This document shows, piece by piece, positions 16,952 through 25,416 of a DNA stretch of 49,392 nt. The notes under the pieces are model-generated. The model worked only from the letters and a program-made list of their open reading frames with translations. It made no database searches and was not told where the DNA came from. The position numbers and the translations under genes are program-made. The stretch comes from an uncultured Bacillota bacterium (GTDB lineage: Bacteria > Bacillota_I > Bacilli_A > RF39 > UBA660), in the NCBI GenBank assembly GCA_958428295.1, contig CAUAFL010000011.1, positions 1-49,392 of the forward strand. The letters are read 5' to 3'. The number at the start of each line of letters is the position of its first letter. Within the stretch, counting starts at the first letter, position 1.

Positions 16952-16971
16952 AAAGAAAAGGATGTGAAAGT

Positions 16972-17505
16972 ATGGTATATTTTGTAATTGCTGGCGGAGT
17001 TTTATTAGTGTTATTAATGATGATGGGAATTTATTTTTATTATAAAAATAAATATGATTTTCTTTATATTAAATTAAAAGAAGCAGATAATAATTTAGAT
17101 ATTATTCTACAAAAAAAAGTAGAAGTTTTACTAAAAATGCTCCCTGAACTAGAACAAGCTAATATAAGTAATATTCCTAATATCGTTAAATTTAAAACAA
17201 AGAAACTTAGTCATCAAAAATTATATCAAGAATTAATATTATTAGGCGATGAGATAATAAAGATTATCGAGGAACATGAGGAGATATTTACTACACCTAA
17301 AATGCAAGAATTAATAAATATTTTTGAAGATAATGAAAACGATTTACGAGCTACTCTTAAATATTATAATGACAGTGTTACAGATATTACTTTTTATAGT
17401 CATCATTTTCCTTCTAATTTAGTAAAAGCTTTAGCACATTTGGAAGATGTTGAAAATTATAAGATTCAAAAAAGAGAGAAGTTTGCCATTTTACAAAATA
17501 ATTAA
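16972..17505 (+). CDS. LemA-family membrane protein
   Basis: 177 residues: one N-terminal membrane segment (about 3-23) and a helical cytoplasmic domain. The repeat-like pattern ADNNLDIILQKKVEVLLKMLP, MQELINIFEDNENDLRATLKYYNDSV and SHHFPSNL corresponds to the LemA family (usual N-x-x-R-x-x-YN-x-x-V then FP). The PN(L/V) stretch is diverged. Function is unclear in the family. It converges on ung with a shared terminator. Confidence 0.75.
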   Translation: MVYFVIAGGVLLVLLMMMGIYFYYKNKYDFLYIKLKEADNNLDIILQKKVEVLLKMLPELEQANISNIPNIVKFKTKKLSHQKLYQELILLGDEIIKIIEEHEEIFTTPKMQELINIFEDNENDLRATLKYYNDSVTDITFYSHHFPSNLVKALAHLEDVENYKIQKREKFAILQNN

Positions 17506-17535
17506 AAGATGCTAACCTTTAAATTAGCATCCTTT
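17505..17535. terminator. Bidirectional terminator between lemA-like gene and ung
   Basis: Perfect 8-bp arms GATGCTAA (17508-17515) and TTAGCATC (17524-17531), A-rich before and T-rich after on each strand, between converging genes. Confidence 0.65.
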
Positions 17536-18196
17536 AATTTAGTGTCCATTCAATAGGCGTTAAACCTTGTTCTTTTAGAAAGTGATTAGTTTTAGAGAAA
17601 GGTTGACTTCCAAAAAAACCATTATATGCGGATAAAGGGGATGGGTGAGCCGATTCTATTATATAATGACGAGAATTGGTAATTAATTTTTTCTTAGCAC
17701 GAGCATATCCACCCCATAGGATAAATACAACTGGCGTTTCTTTTTCATTAATAATAGAAATTACTTTATCAGTAAAGATTTCCCACCCTCTACCTTTATG
17801 AGAAGCGGCTAAATTTTGTTCAACAGTTAGGACACTATTTAATAACAATACTCCTTGATCGGCCCAAGGAATAAGACTGCTAGTAGTAGGAATTGGCACT
17901 TTCAAATCATCATGTAGTTCTTTAAAAATATTTTGAAGACTAGGGGGCTTGGGAATCCCATCCCTTACAGAAAAAGATAACCCTTGAGCTTGACCGACTC
18001 CATGATAAGGATCTTGGCCTAAAATTACCACTTTTACATTTTGATATGGCGTATGGCGAAATGCATTAAAAATTTCATTTTTTTTAGGAAAGATTGTTTT
18101 TTGTTGATACTCATTTGCAACAAAATGAATTAATTCTTGAAAATATTCTTTTTGGTATTCTTCTTGCAAATAGGAATCCCAATCATTACCAATCAT
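17534..18196 (-). CDS. ung: Uracil-DNA glycosylase
   Basis: Family 1 UDG removing uracil from DNA. Seen: GQDPYHGVGQAQGLSFSV with the catalytic Asp, and the Leu-loop ESAHPSPLSAYNGFFGSQPF with the His. 220 residues from the ATG at 18196, chosen because GGGAGG is 8 nt upstream; a longer frame overlapping rlmH has no SD. It overlaps no gene but starts 14 bp after the rlmH stop, last in the dnaB-M23-walJ-rlmH-ung run. Confidence 0.95.
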   Translation of the reverse strand: MIGNDWDSYLQEEYQKEYFQELIHFVANEYQQKTIFPKKNEIFNAFRHTPYQNVKVVILGQDPYHGVGQAQGLSFSVRDGIPKPPSLQNIFKELHDDLKVPIPTTSSLIPWADQGVLLLNSVLTVEQNLAASHKGRGWEIFTDKVISIINEKETPVVFILWGGYARAKKKLITNSRHYIIESAHPSPLSAYNGFFGSQPFSKTNHFLKEQGLTPIEWTLN

Positions 18197-18209
18197 ATCT
18201 AATACCTCC

Positions 18210-18665
18210 CTATTTATGATACGTTTCATGATATCTGATTTTATAACAGCGATATAGCTGTTCTAATAGTATGACCCGAAACAATTGATGGGGAAAGGTC
18301 AAGTGGGAAAAAGAAACAGTACTATTAGCTCTTTGTTTGATTGCCTCATCTAAACCATAACTTCCTCCAATAATAAAGGTCAGTTGACTATTCTCTATTT
18401 CCCATTGTTCAATTTTTAAAGCTAATTCTTGGGAAGTAAATTCTTGACCCATTAAATCTAATACGATGACATTATCTTTATTTTGAATCTGTTTTTCAAT
18501 ATGCTCTTTTTCAATTTGTAAAGCTTTTGTTTGATTTTCTATACTGCTATCAGGCACCTCGACGATTTGTATTTTTGTATACTTAGATAAACGCTTTTGA
18601 TATTCTAGAACTGCCTCTTTTAGATATTTTTCTTTCAGTTTTCCTACACAAATTATTTTTATCAT
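18210..18665 (-). CDS. rlmH: 23S rRNA pseudouridine-1915 N3-methyltransferase
   Basis: SPOUT methyltransferase (former YbeA/YydA) modifying helix 69 of 23S rRNA. Seen: MIKIICVGKLKEKY at the start, the SAM-binding knot FIIGGSYGLD near 100, and the C-terminal HQLFRVILLEQLYRCYKIRYHETYHK. 151 residues, about family length (159). One base after the walJ stop, as in Bacillus walJ-htrC-rlmH without htrC. Confidence 0.95.
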   Translation of the reverse strand: MIKIICVGKLKEKYLKEAVLEYQKRLSKYTKIQIVEVPDSSIENQTKALQIEKEHIEKQIQNKDNVIVLDLMGQEFTSQELALKIEQWEIENSQLTFIIGGSYGLDEAIKQRANSTVSFSHLTFPHQLFRVILLEQLYRCYKIRYHETYHK

Positions 18666-18666
18666 T

Positions 18667-19428
18667 TTATACCTCTATTAACTCACCCATTTCATATTGT
18701 TTAGCGACAATTACTTTTGGTTGATAAGATAAACAAGCCAACTTATCTAGCGTTGTTGTAAGTGCTAATTCTTCTGTATTATTGTGCTCACTAATATGAG
18801 CTAAAATGATCCATTTGGTCTGCGGACCAATTAAGCTTTCTAAATAATCAGCTGTCATATGATTTGAAAGATGCCCCTTATCGCTAATAATTCGCTGCTT
18901 AATTTGATAAGGATAGCTGCCATCCATCAACATTTTTTCATCATGATTACTTTCTATGTAGTACAATGTTTTATTTTTCATCTTTGGTAAGTATTTACGG
19001 TTAATATAGCCCGTGTCTGTTATGTAAACTAAACTGTCTTGGCAATGATTAAAAATGAAACCGACTGAACCTGGGGCATCATGGGAAGTTTTTAGTACTT
19101 CTATTTGTAACCTAGCAATATGAAAAAGTGGACTATATAATTCTAACCGTTCTTTGGGCACCAAGTCTTTAATTTCAGGGTACATTTCTTTACTAATGTA
19201 AATTTTGAAATGACTATGTTTTACCACTACGGCTAATCCTTTCATATGATCTTTATGGGTATGTGTTAGAAATAAAGCATCAATATCGTCAATGGTAACT
19301 CTTATCGTATCAAGTTTTTTTTGTAATTGAAGATAACTTAGACCAATATCGATTAATATGTTAGTGGTATCATATTGTAAATAGGAGCAATTACCTTTAG
19401 AACCACTAGCTAATGTCTTAAATCTCAT
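18667..19428 (-). CDS. walJ: MBL-fold metallohydrolase WalJ/YycJ
   Basis: Cytoplasmic metallo-beta-lactamase-fold protein, RNase/exonuclease-like, linked to coordination of DNA replication and cell division through the WalRK locus in Bacillus and Streptococcus. Seen: LASGSKGNCSYL at the start, THTHKDHMKG (zinc motif), SHDAPGSVGF, ITDTGYI and LSNHMTADYL. 254 codons including the stop. Its ATG shares one base with the TGA of the M23 gene (TGATG) and no SD is visible, so it must rely on translational coupling. WalRKHI are not in the window. Confidence 0.9.
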   Translation of the reverse strand: MRFKTLASGSKGNCSYLQYDTTNILIDIGLSYLQLQKKLDTIRVTIDDIDALFLTHTHKDHMKGLAVVVKHSHFKIYISKEMYPEIKDLVPKERLELYSPLFHIARLQIEVLKTSHDAPGSVGFIFNHCQDSLVYITDTGYINRKYLPKMKNKTLYYIESNHDEKMLMDGSYPYQIKQRIISDKGHLSNHMTADYLESLIGPQTKWIILAHISEHNNTEELALTTTLDKLACLSYQPKVIVAKQYEMGELIEV

Positions 19429-20924
19429 CAAAATAAACTAAGTGGGGGCAAAGATTTAGAACCTCTTCGATATGGATAACCACTAAACAAACCAAAGTGT
19501 AAGTGTGTTCCACTAGCATAACCGCTTCTACCCATAGCTCCTATTTCTTGACCAATGGAAACATTTTGTCCTTCTTTCACATATCGAGCTGATAAATGGG
19601 CATACATTGTATAATAACCATTATTATGATTTACAACAATATATTGACCGTTGTCATATTTATAACTAGATGCCACTACTATTCCATTATTAGCCGCATA
19701 GATAGGGGAACCATAACCACCACCAATATCAACACCATCATGTAAAACACCCCAGCGATAGCCATATGGACTATTGATAGTATAAGGAATAACCGTTGGC
19801 CATTTCCAATATCCTTCTACTTTTGTATTACCAGTAATATCACTACCATAGCTTGATTGCTTGCCACCTTTGACAATAATTTCTTTAACCGGTTCTTTTA
19901 ATGTTTCTGTGGCCCCTTCATCAATCACTGTACTTTCTGTTTGACCATTAATCTTTTGGACCTTAGAGGTAACTCTTTTTAAACCATTTTCACCCTTTTG
20001 GATTGTCTCTTGTGTCCCTACCATTTTAGTATTATCATATTTGACCTCTGTTTCATATTTTTCTTCTTGTAAAAAGACCGTATGATCAATCTCCACTAAT
20101 CGAAATTGAGGTTTAATAATACTGATAGTTACTTGTTGACCAGGAAATAACAAACTATTTTCATCCGTGAAATTAGGATTGGCAATTAAAAATTCTTGAT
20201 CCGATAATTTATTATTAAAAGCCACATCACTAATGGTATCTCCCTCTTGAACAGTATATTCTTGATGTTCATCTAAACTTCCGAATAAAAGATACTTACT
20301 TAAATCCTCGCTGTTTTCATAAATTGTTTTATTAACAGGAATATTGGTTTCTTTGACCGTTATTTTATTTTCAATATAAATATTTTCAATAATTGTACCA
20401 GTATCTTCAATCTCCTTTTGCGTACTTTTTAAATAATTTTCATAGCTATCATTATTCACAAAGGAACGAATGGTTCTATCCATGGCTTCTTCAAAAACAT
20501 TTCGATCTAACACATAAATATTTTGATCTTCTTTTTTTGTTTTTTCGCCACTCTCAGTGGTCGTTTCCACTCCTTTAATAGTAATAGCATATCCTTTAAT
20601 AGTAAATGGTTCTATGTCTTTTATTTTTTCATAAACTTGCCTTGTCGATAATATTTTTTCGTTATAGGTAATATCTTTAACAACTTTTAAATCTTCAGGA
20701 ACATAGACTTTTTCAGCTTGATACTTGCTTTTTAAAGATTCCTGTTCTTTATCGATATAAGCTTCTAAGGCTTCTTTATCTTTAATTAACCCAATAGATT
20801 TTCCCGCTAAATAGATGCGATAGACATTTTGAGGTTCTAAGGCCTTGATGGAAGGAGTAGAAAAAAGAATGATTAAACTAAGTACCATTGCTATACAAAT
20901 AGTAATACCATTTTTTAAATTCAT
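19428..20924 (-). CDS. Secreted M23 endopeptidase with LysM and G5 domains
   Basis: Exported peptidoglycan DD- or gly-endopeptidase, 498 residues. Signal segment at about 8-28; a helical/beta region (30-215); LysM YTVQEGDTISDVAF ... NPNF at about 233-280; a G5-type domain (290-350); and a C-terminal M23 domain with intact zinc ligands HDGVDIGGGYGSPIYAANNG and GTHLHFGLF, so it should be active. It takes the place of walRKHI upstream of walJ. SD GAGGAAG inside the dnaB 3' end, one base after its stop. Confidence 0.9.
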   Translation of the reverse strand: MNLKNGITICIAMVLSLIILFSTPSIKALEPQNVYRIYLAGKSIGLIKDKEALEAYIDKEQESLKSKYQAEKVYVPEDLKVVKDITYNEKILSTRQVYEKIKDIEPFTIKGYAITIKGVETTTESGEKTKKEDQNIYVLDRNVFEEAMDRTIRSFVNNDSYENYLKSTQKEIEDTGTIIENIYIENKITVKETNIPVNKTIYENSEDLSKYLLFGSLDEHQEYTVQEGDTISDVAFNNKLSDQEFLIANPNFTDENSLLFPGQQVTISIIKPQFRLVEIDHTVFLQEEKYETEVKYDNTKMVGTQETIQKGENGLKRVTSKVQKINGQTESTVIDEGATETLKEPVKEIIVKGGKQSSYGSDITGNTKVEGYWKWPTVIPYTINSPYGYRWGVLHDGVDIGGGYGSPIYAANNGIVVASSYKYDNGQYIVVNHNNGYYTMYAHLSARYVKEGQNVSIGQEIGAMGRSGYASGTHLHFGLFSGYPYRRGSKSLPPLSLF

Positions 20925-20925
20925 A

Positions 20926-22275
20926 TTAGATTTCTTCCTCCTTTGCTTCTTTTGTCATATTAACGAATGTTGATGTATCTTTCTTAAATAATAATTGAAT
21001 CGTTGCTTGGGGACCATTTCGATGTTTAGCAATAATAAATTCACTAATGCTAGTAGCCTCATTTTTAGCTTCTTTGTTATAGTAGTCTTCACGGTATAAA
21101 AAACCAACTAAATCGGCATCTTGTTCAATGGAACCAGACTCTCGTAAGTCGGATAGCATCGGCCGTTTATCTTCCCGTCCTTCCACACTTCTTGATAACT
21201 GAGCAAGAGCAATGATAGGAATATGCAACTCCATCGCCAAGGTTTTCAAACTACGAGAAATATCCGCTACTTCTTGTTGGCGATTAGCACCATAGTTTTT
21301 ACCACCTGAAATAAGTTGTAAATAATCAATGATAACTAAATCAAGTCCATCACTAGTAGATGATAATCGGCGACATTTTGCCCGAATTTCACCAATACTA
21401 ATTCCTGGAGTATCATCTATGTAAAGATTGGCACTCGATAGTTGACTGACAGCTTCATTAAAACGGCGCCAATCATTATTGAGCATTTTTCCTGTCCGTA
21501 ATTTATATCCTTCGATTTGTCCTAAGGAAGAAACAATACGGTTTGCTAATTGTTCCGCTCCCATTTCTAAGTTAAATACTGCCACAGTTTTATCACTGTG
21601 GGTTGCTACATAAGTTGCTAAATTCAAGGCAAAAGCAGTCTTACCCATCCCAGGTCGAGCAGCGACAATTACCATTTCATTTTCATGAAGACCGGCAGTC
21701 AATTTGTCAAAATCATACCACCCCGTAGCAATACCGGTAATTTCACCTTTAGTTTCTGCTAATTTTTCTAAATCATTTTGTGTCTTAATTAATACTTCTT
21801 GAATACTTCTAAATTCACTAGTTTTACGATTTTTTGCAATACCTAAGATTTTTTTTTCTGCCAGATCTAATACTTCGTTAATACTTTCTTCTGTTTGATA
21901 GCCCATAGTTGCAATTTCAGTTGCTGTTTCAATTAAATTGCGCAATAAAGCAGTATTTTGTACTTCTTTAATGTAATATTCAACATTAGCTGCCGTAGGA
22001 ACAAATTTGACAATTTCCGTTAAGTAATTTACTCCACCGATTTCAGCTAACACATTCATTTTAGTTAGTTCTGTTGTTACAATGGTTAAATCAATGGGAC
22101 TTTTGTCTTCATATAAATTTTTTAAAGCCCGAAAAATTTTAGCATGACGTTGATCAAAAAAGTTAGTCTCCTCCAGATTTTCTACGGCTAAATTTAGGGC
22201 ATTGGTAGAAAGAAAACAAGCTCCTAAAACACTTTCTTCAGCTTCTAAATTATTTGGTAGTTGTTTTAAGGCCAT
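20926..22275 (-). CDS. dnaB: Replicative DNA helicase (DnaB type; DnaC in Bacillus)
   Basis: Hexameric fork helicase. 449 residues: N-terminal primase-interacting domain beginning LPNNLEAEESVLGACF; RecA-like ATPase domain with Walker A AARPGMGKTAFALN near 207-220; Walker B LVIIDYLQL; Arg finger region KHRNGPQATIQLLF. Follows rplI by 12 bp, an arrangement conserved in Bacilli (gdpP-rplI-dnaC). SD AAAGGAGGG. Confidence 0.96.
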   Translation of the reverse strand: MALKQLPNNLEAEESVLGACFLSTNALNLAVENLEETNFFDQRHAKIFRALKNLYEDKSPIDLTIVTTELTKMNVLAEIGGVNYLTEIVKFVPTAANVEYYIKEVQNTALLRNLIETATEIATMGYQTEESINEVLDLAEKKILGIAKNRKTSEFRSIQEVLIKTQNDLEKLAETKGEITGIATGWYDFDKLTAGLHENEMVIVAARPGMGKTAFALNLATYVATHSDKTVAVFNLEMGAEQLANRIVSSLGQIEGYKLRTGKMLNNDWRRFNEAVSQLSSANLYIDDTPGISIGEIRAKCRRLSSTSDGLDLVIIDYLQLISGGKNYGANRQQEVADISRSLKTLAMELHIPIIALAQLSRSVEGREDKRPMLSDLRESGSIEQDADLVGFLYREDYYNKEAKNEATSISEFIIAKHRNGPQATIQLLFKKDTSTFVNMTKEAKEEEI

Positions 22276-22287
22276 ACTTTCCCTCCT

Positions 22288-22728
22288 TTACTTTATTAAA
22301 TGTACCTTTACCTTGGCAAACACTTCTTTGTGCAGCTCTAAATCAATTGTATGAAATCCTAAGGATGCTAAATCATTTGTTAAATGGATTTGTTGTTTTT
22401 CTATTTGATATCCTAATTTGGTTAGTTCATCTTTGATTTGTTTGATACTAACACTGCCAAAAACCTTATCATTTTCACCAGTTTTAACTTTAAATGTTAA
22501 TACCGTTTTTTCTAATTGGTGGCGTAAAGCTTCTGCGTTATGTTTTTTTTCTTTTTCTTGTTGTTCTTTTAGTTCTTGTTGCTTAGCTAATTTTTCTAAA
22601 TTGATAGGACTAGCAATGACTGCATAACCCTTTTTAAGTAAGAAGTTCTGTCCATATCCATCTTTTACTTCCTTTATTTCACCTATTTTTCCTTGATTTT
22701 TTACATTTTTGATAAAAATTACTTTCAT
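22288..22728 (-). CDS. rplI: 50S ribosomal protein L9
   Basis: N-terminal rRNA-binding domain MKVIFIKNVKNQGKIGEIKEVKDGYGQNFL ... shown here by NQGKIGE and VKDGYGQNFL, the long Lys/Glu-rich central helix (55-80), and a C-terminal domain (85-146). 146 residues, normal. Its ATG follows the stop of the DHH gene directly, with SD GGGAGGA in that gene's end. Confidence 0.95.
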   Translation of the reverse strand: MKVIFIKNVKNQGKIGEIKEVKDGYGQNFLLKKGYAVIASPINLEKLAKQQELKEQQEKEKKHNAEALRHQLEKTVLTFKVKTGENDKVFGSVSIKQIKDELTKLGYQIEKQQIHLTNDLASLGFHTIDLELHKEVFAKVKVHLIK

Positions 22729-23721
22729 TTATTCCTCCCATTTCTTTAAAGTTTGCATTAATTTCTGTTCTACTTTACTGATTGTCGTATTTTCCAGGCG
22801 ACAAGCTCCGCCCATTTTATCACCACCGCCACCTAATGGTTCAAGAATATTGGCAATGTTATATTTTCCGAGACTACGACCGCTAATAGAGACTGTTTTC
22901 TCACTAGTTTTAGCAATTACAAAAGAAATTTCAATATTATTAAAGAAAAGGAGGGTATCAGCAATTTTAGCGATGTCTTCTTTTCGATAAATTGTATATG
23001 GACTTCCCTTTGCAATAGCAATTTTCTCATCGATAATATCCACATTAGTGATCACTTTTTGGCGTTCTGTATAATCCTTAATATCCTGTTTTAGTAAGTA
23101 TTGCACTTTTCTTGGACTAGCTCCTAAACTAGCTAAATAATACGCACTATAATAGGTTTCTGCATTTGTTTTCAATGTAAAGTTATTGGTATCTAATACC
23201 ATGCCAGCTAGGATTAAGGTGGCATAATACGGATCTAAAGTAATCTTATAACTTTCAATTAAATTGGTAATCATTTCACTAGTACTAGAAGTTTCATGAT
23301 CAACAATTAAATGCTTACAGGAAATCGTTGTTTCTCCAGTATCATGATGATCCATAATAATGATTTGATCTTCTGTAAAATAGTTTAATACTTCTTTACT
23401 TTGTACTAATTCTTCTTTATTGGTATCAACTATTAATAATAAATTTTTTTTGGAACGAAGATACAGATGCTCTTCCACTTTATGACTTGCTAAGATTTGT
23501 AAACAGCCATCTAACTCTTGCAAGACCTTTTCAACCCCTAATTCATGACGCTTATCATCAATAATAAGATAACAGTTTTTATGTAATTTTTCTAATAGCG
23601 AATACATGCCAATAGAACTTCCAAGAGCATCTAAATCCAGATCTTTATGAGCCATAATAAAAACATTTTTAGCCGTGCGAAATAATTGTCTTAATTCTTT
23701 TCTCTTCTCAATTATTTTCAT
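22729..23721 (-). CDS. Standalone DHH/DHHA1 phosphodiesterase at the gdpP position
   Basis: 330 residues: DHH domain with AHKDLDLDALGSSIG (25-36), VDT (98-100), MDHHD (123-127), then a DHHA1 domain with GRSLGKYNIANIL and GGGGDKMGGA. In Bacillus the gene before rplI is gdpP, a c-di-AMP phosphodiesterase of about 660 residues with two membrane helices, PAS and GGDEF domains. This protein starts just where the GdpP DHH domain would start. rpsR and a promoter lie upstream, so there is no room for the missing half. The usual His after GGGG is Asp. Substrate is probably c-di-AMP or pApA/nanoRNA; sequence alone cannot decide. Confidence 0.82.
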   Translation of the reverse strand: MKIIEKRKELRQLFRTAKNVFIMAHKDLDLDALGSSIGMYSLLEKLHKNCYLIIDDKRHELGVEKVLQELDGCLQILASHKVEEHLYLRSKKNLLLIVDTNKEELVQSKEVLNYFTEDQIIIMDHHDTGETTISCKHLIVDHETSSTSEMITNLIESYKITLDPYYATLILAGMVLDTNNFTLKTNAETYYSAYYLASLGASPRKVQYLLKQDIKDYTERQKVITNVDIIDEKIAIAKGSPYTIYRKEDIAKIADTLLFFNNIEISFVIAKTSEKTVSISGRSLGKYNIANILEPLGGGGDKMGGACRLENTTISKVEQKLMQTLKKWEE

Positions 23722-23751
23722 AAAAGACCCTTCTTTCTTTCCTTCCTTTCT

Positions 23752-23780
23752 ATTATATAATATTTTTTGCTGTTTTTCAA
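23752..23780 (-). promoter_or_regulatory. Sigma-A promoter for the DHH-rplI-dnaB operon
   Basis: Minus strand: TTGAAA (23775-23780), 17-bp spacer, TATAAT (23752-23757), about 30 bp before the DHH gene. Confidence 0.75.
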
Positions 23781-23859
23781 AATTATCTAGTCATAATTGT
23801 TGTTTCTATCTTATTTTAGTTTAAGAAAAAGCTTAGAAAAGAAAAAGAATGAGGCTTTT

Positions 23860-24075
23860 CTACTTTGTAAAAGGTAGTAAAGCGATCATTCTTGCTCTTT
23901 TAATTTGATTAGCAATATATCTTTGGTGACGTGCACAATTTCCAGTAACACGGCGAGGAACAATTTTTCCTCTTTCATTTATATATTTTCTTAATGTGTC
24001 TACATCTTTGTAATCAACATTTTTACCAGTACACATTAAACAAACTTTCTTTTTTCTACGATAGAAATCTGCCAT
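23860..24075 (-). CDS. rpsR: 30S ribosomal protein S18
   Basis: 71 residues. RRKKKVCLMC, YKDVDTLRKYINERGKIVPRRVTGNCARHQR and IKRARMIALLPF are diagnostic. Three Cys (two in CLMC plus one in GNCARHQ) suggest the metal-binding form. Last gene of rpsF-ssb-rpsR. SD AAAAGGAGG. A weak long-loop hairpin in 23826-23870 may end the operon. Confidence 0.96.
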   Translation of the reverse strand: MADFYRRKKKVCLMCTGKNVDYKDVDTLRKYINERGKIVPRRVTGNCARHQRYIANQIKRARMIALLPFTK

Positions 24076-24090
24076 AGTTTTTCCTCCTTT

Positions 24091-24579
24091 TTAGAATGGT
24101 AATTCATCATCACTGATTTCAATGCTTGAACCAAAGTCAGCGTATGGATTATTAGACACATCCGTACCACTTGGAGTCGTTTTTTCACTCGAAAAATCAT
24201 AGGGTGTTGGACCCGTAGCAGATTGGTTATTAGGATTTGGCATATTACTTTGCGTATTATCCCTTTTGCTTCCTACAAACTCTACATTATCAGCTATTAC
24301 TTCTGTAACGTAACGTTTTTGACCATTTTGATCATCATAATTTCTTACTTGAAGACGGCCTTCAATTGCTACTTGACTTCCTTGACTTAAATAGTTCTTA
24401 ACATTTTCTGCTTGTTTTCTCCAAACAACAACGTTAATAAAATCAGCTTCTCTTTCACCAGCTTGGTTGGTAAAAGTACGATTTACAGCAACTGTAAAAC
24501 TTGCAACAGGAGTATTATTTCCTGTATAACGTAATTCTGGATCGCGTGTTAAGCGACCAATTAAAAATACTTTATTCAT
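24091..24579 (-). CDS. ssb: Single-stranded DNA-binding protein
   Basis: OB-fold domain 1-110 (MNKVFLIGRLTRDPELRYT, DFINVVVWRKQAENVKNYL), a disordered Asn/Pro/Ser/Thr linker, and the C-terminal acidic tip ISDDELPF that docks partner proteins. 162 residues. The rpsF-ssb-rpsR order makes it the main chromosomal SSB. Confidence 0.96.
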   Translation of the reverse strand: MNKVFLIGRLTRDPELRYTGNNTPVASFTVAVNRTFTNQAGEREADFINVVVWRKQAENVKNYLSQGSQVAIEGRLQVRNYDDQNGQKRYVTEVIADNVEFVGSKRDNTQSNMPNPNNQSATGPTPYDFSSEKTTPSGTDVSNNPYADFGSSIEISDDELPF

Positions 24580-24595
24580 TTACTATCCTCTTTTC

Positions 24596-24883
24596 TTAAT
24601 CATCTACTCTGACGATTAAATGACGCAAGATATTTTCATTAATGCGTGCTAGACGATCAAACTCTGATGTAGCTTCATTTGTAGCTTCTACTACAAATAA
24701 GAAATAGTAGCCATTTTTGTATTTTTTGATTTCATAAGCTAATTCTTTTTGACCCATGGCTTTTTCTTCTACTACTTTTGCGTTTTTATCCGTTAAAACC
24801 TTTTTCATAGTGTCCGCCTCTTTTTTAATAGATGCTTCCTCTAAATCTGGTTTTACGATAAACATAATTTCATATTTGTTCAT
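24596..24883 (-). CDS. rpsF: 30S ribosomal protein S6
   Basis: 95 residues from MNKYEIMFIVKPDLEE. The start at 24883 has AGGAGGTGG upstream; an 8-residue longer frame reads the SD. EKKAMGQKELAYEIKKYKNG-like core and the C-terminal ILRHLIVRV fit S6. Leads the S6-SSB-S18 operon from a strong promoter; two hairpins lie in the leader. Confidence 0.96.
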   Translation of the reverse strand: MNKYEIMFIVKPDLEEASIKKEADTMKKVLTDKNAKVVEEKAMGQKELAYEIKKYKNGYYFLFVVEATNEATSEFDRLARINENILRHLIVRVDD

Positions 24884-24944
24884 TCGTTTCCACCTCCTTC
24901 TGGACATATGACCTATTACTAGGTAAGGAGTATTTTTAATACTC
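24884..24944 (-). promoter_or_regulatory. rpsF leader with two hairpins
   Basis: The RNA leader of about 60 nt contains GAGTATT-AAA-AATACTC and ACCTA-GTAA-TAGGT, both perfect. S6:S18 autoregulatory leaders exist in many bacteria, but I do not see the bulged CCG motif, so binding is only a possibility. Confidence 0.35.
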
Positions 24945-24950
24945 GTTTGT

Positions 24951-24979
24951 ATTATAACAGATCTTTTATTATTTGTAAA
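24951..24979 (-). promoter_or_regulatory. Sigma-A promoter for rpsF-ssb-rpsR
   Basis: Minus strand: TTTACA (24974-24979), 17-bp spacer, TATAAT (24951-24956). Confidence 0.8.
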
Positions 24980-24984
24980 TTTTT

Positions 24985-25416
24985 TTAATCATTTTCTTGT
25001 TCTTGGTGCTTAATTTCCTGTTTTGCTTTATTTACCACACTAGAAATTCCTAAAAAAGTAAAGATGACTGAGATCGCTAAATCAATCATAATACTCTTTA
25101 CAAATTCTCCATTTTGATATAGTAATTGGAGATTTCTAAAATTAGCAAAATACCCTTCTTTGTATAATTCAATAAGAGGAATGATTAAAAGGGTTACTAC
25201 AATAACAATGAAAAGAGCTAAAATAGTGATAATAGAAGGATACTTTTTAGTCATTGGTCCTTTACATAATTTATAGCCATAGGCAATACCAAAGGCTATT
25301 AACGTCGCTAATAAGGATAGTAAAAAATTCCCATAAACATACATTAATATCCATGGTAGAGAAGCAATAAATCCTCCTACTATGCCACCTATTAGACCAC
25401 TGATATATTTTTTCAT
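24985..25416 (-). CDS. Multi-pass membrane protein, unknown
   Basis: About 143 residues from the ATG at 25416 (ATGA overlap with the preceding gene, SD AAGGAGG). Four hydrophobic segments (about 5-27, 32-50, 62-84, 110-130) and a charged Gln/Glu/Lys tail. The Gly-rich first segment (GLIGGIVGGFIA) suggests helix packing. No family recognised; similar small polytopic proteins are common in clostridia. Coupled to the soluble protein before it, so the two probably act together. Confidence 0.6.
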   Translation of the reverse strand: MKKYISGLIGGIVGGFIASLPWILMYVYGNFLLSLLATLIAFGIAYGYKLCKGPMTKKYPSIITILALFIVIVVTLLIIPLIELYKEGYFANFRNLQLLYQNGEFVKSIMIDLAISVIFTFLGISSVVNKAKQEIKHQEQEND

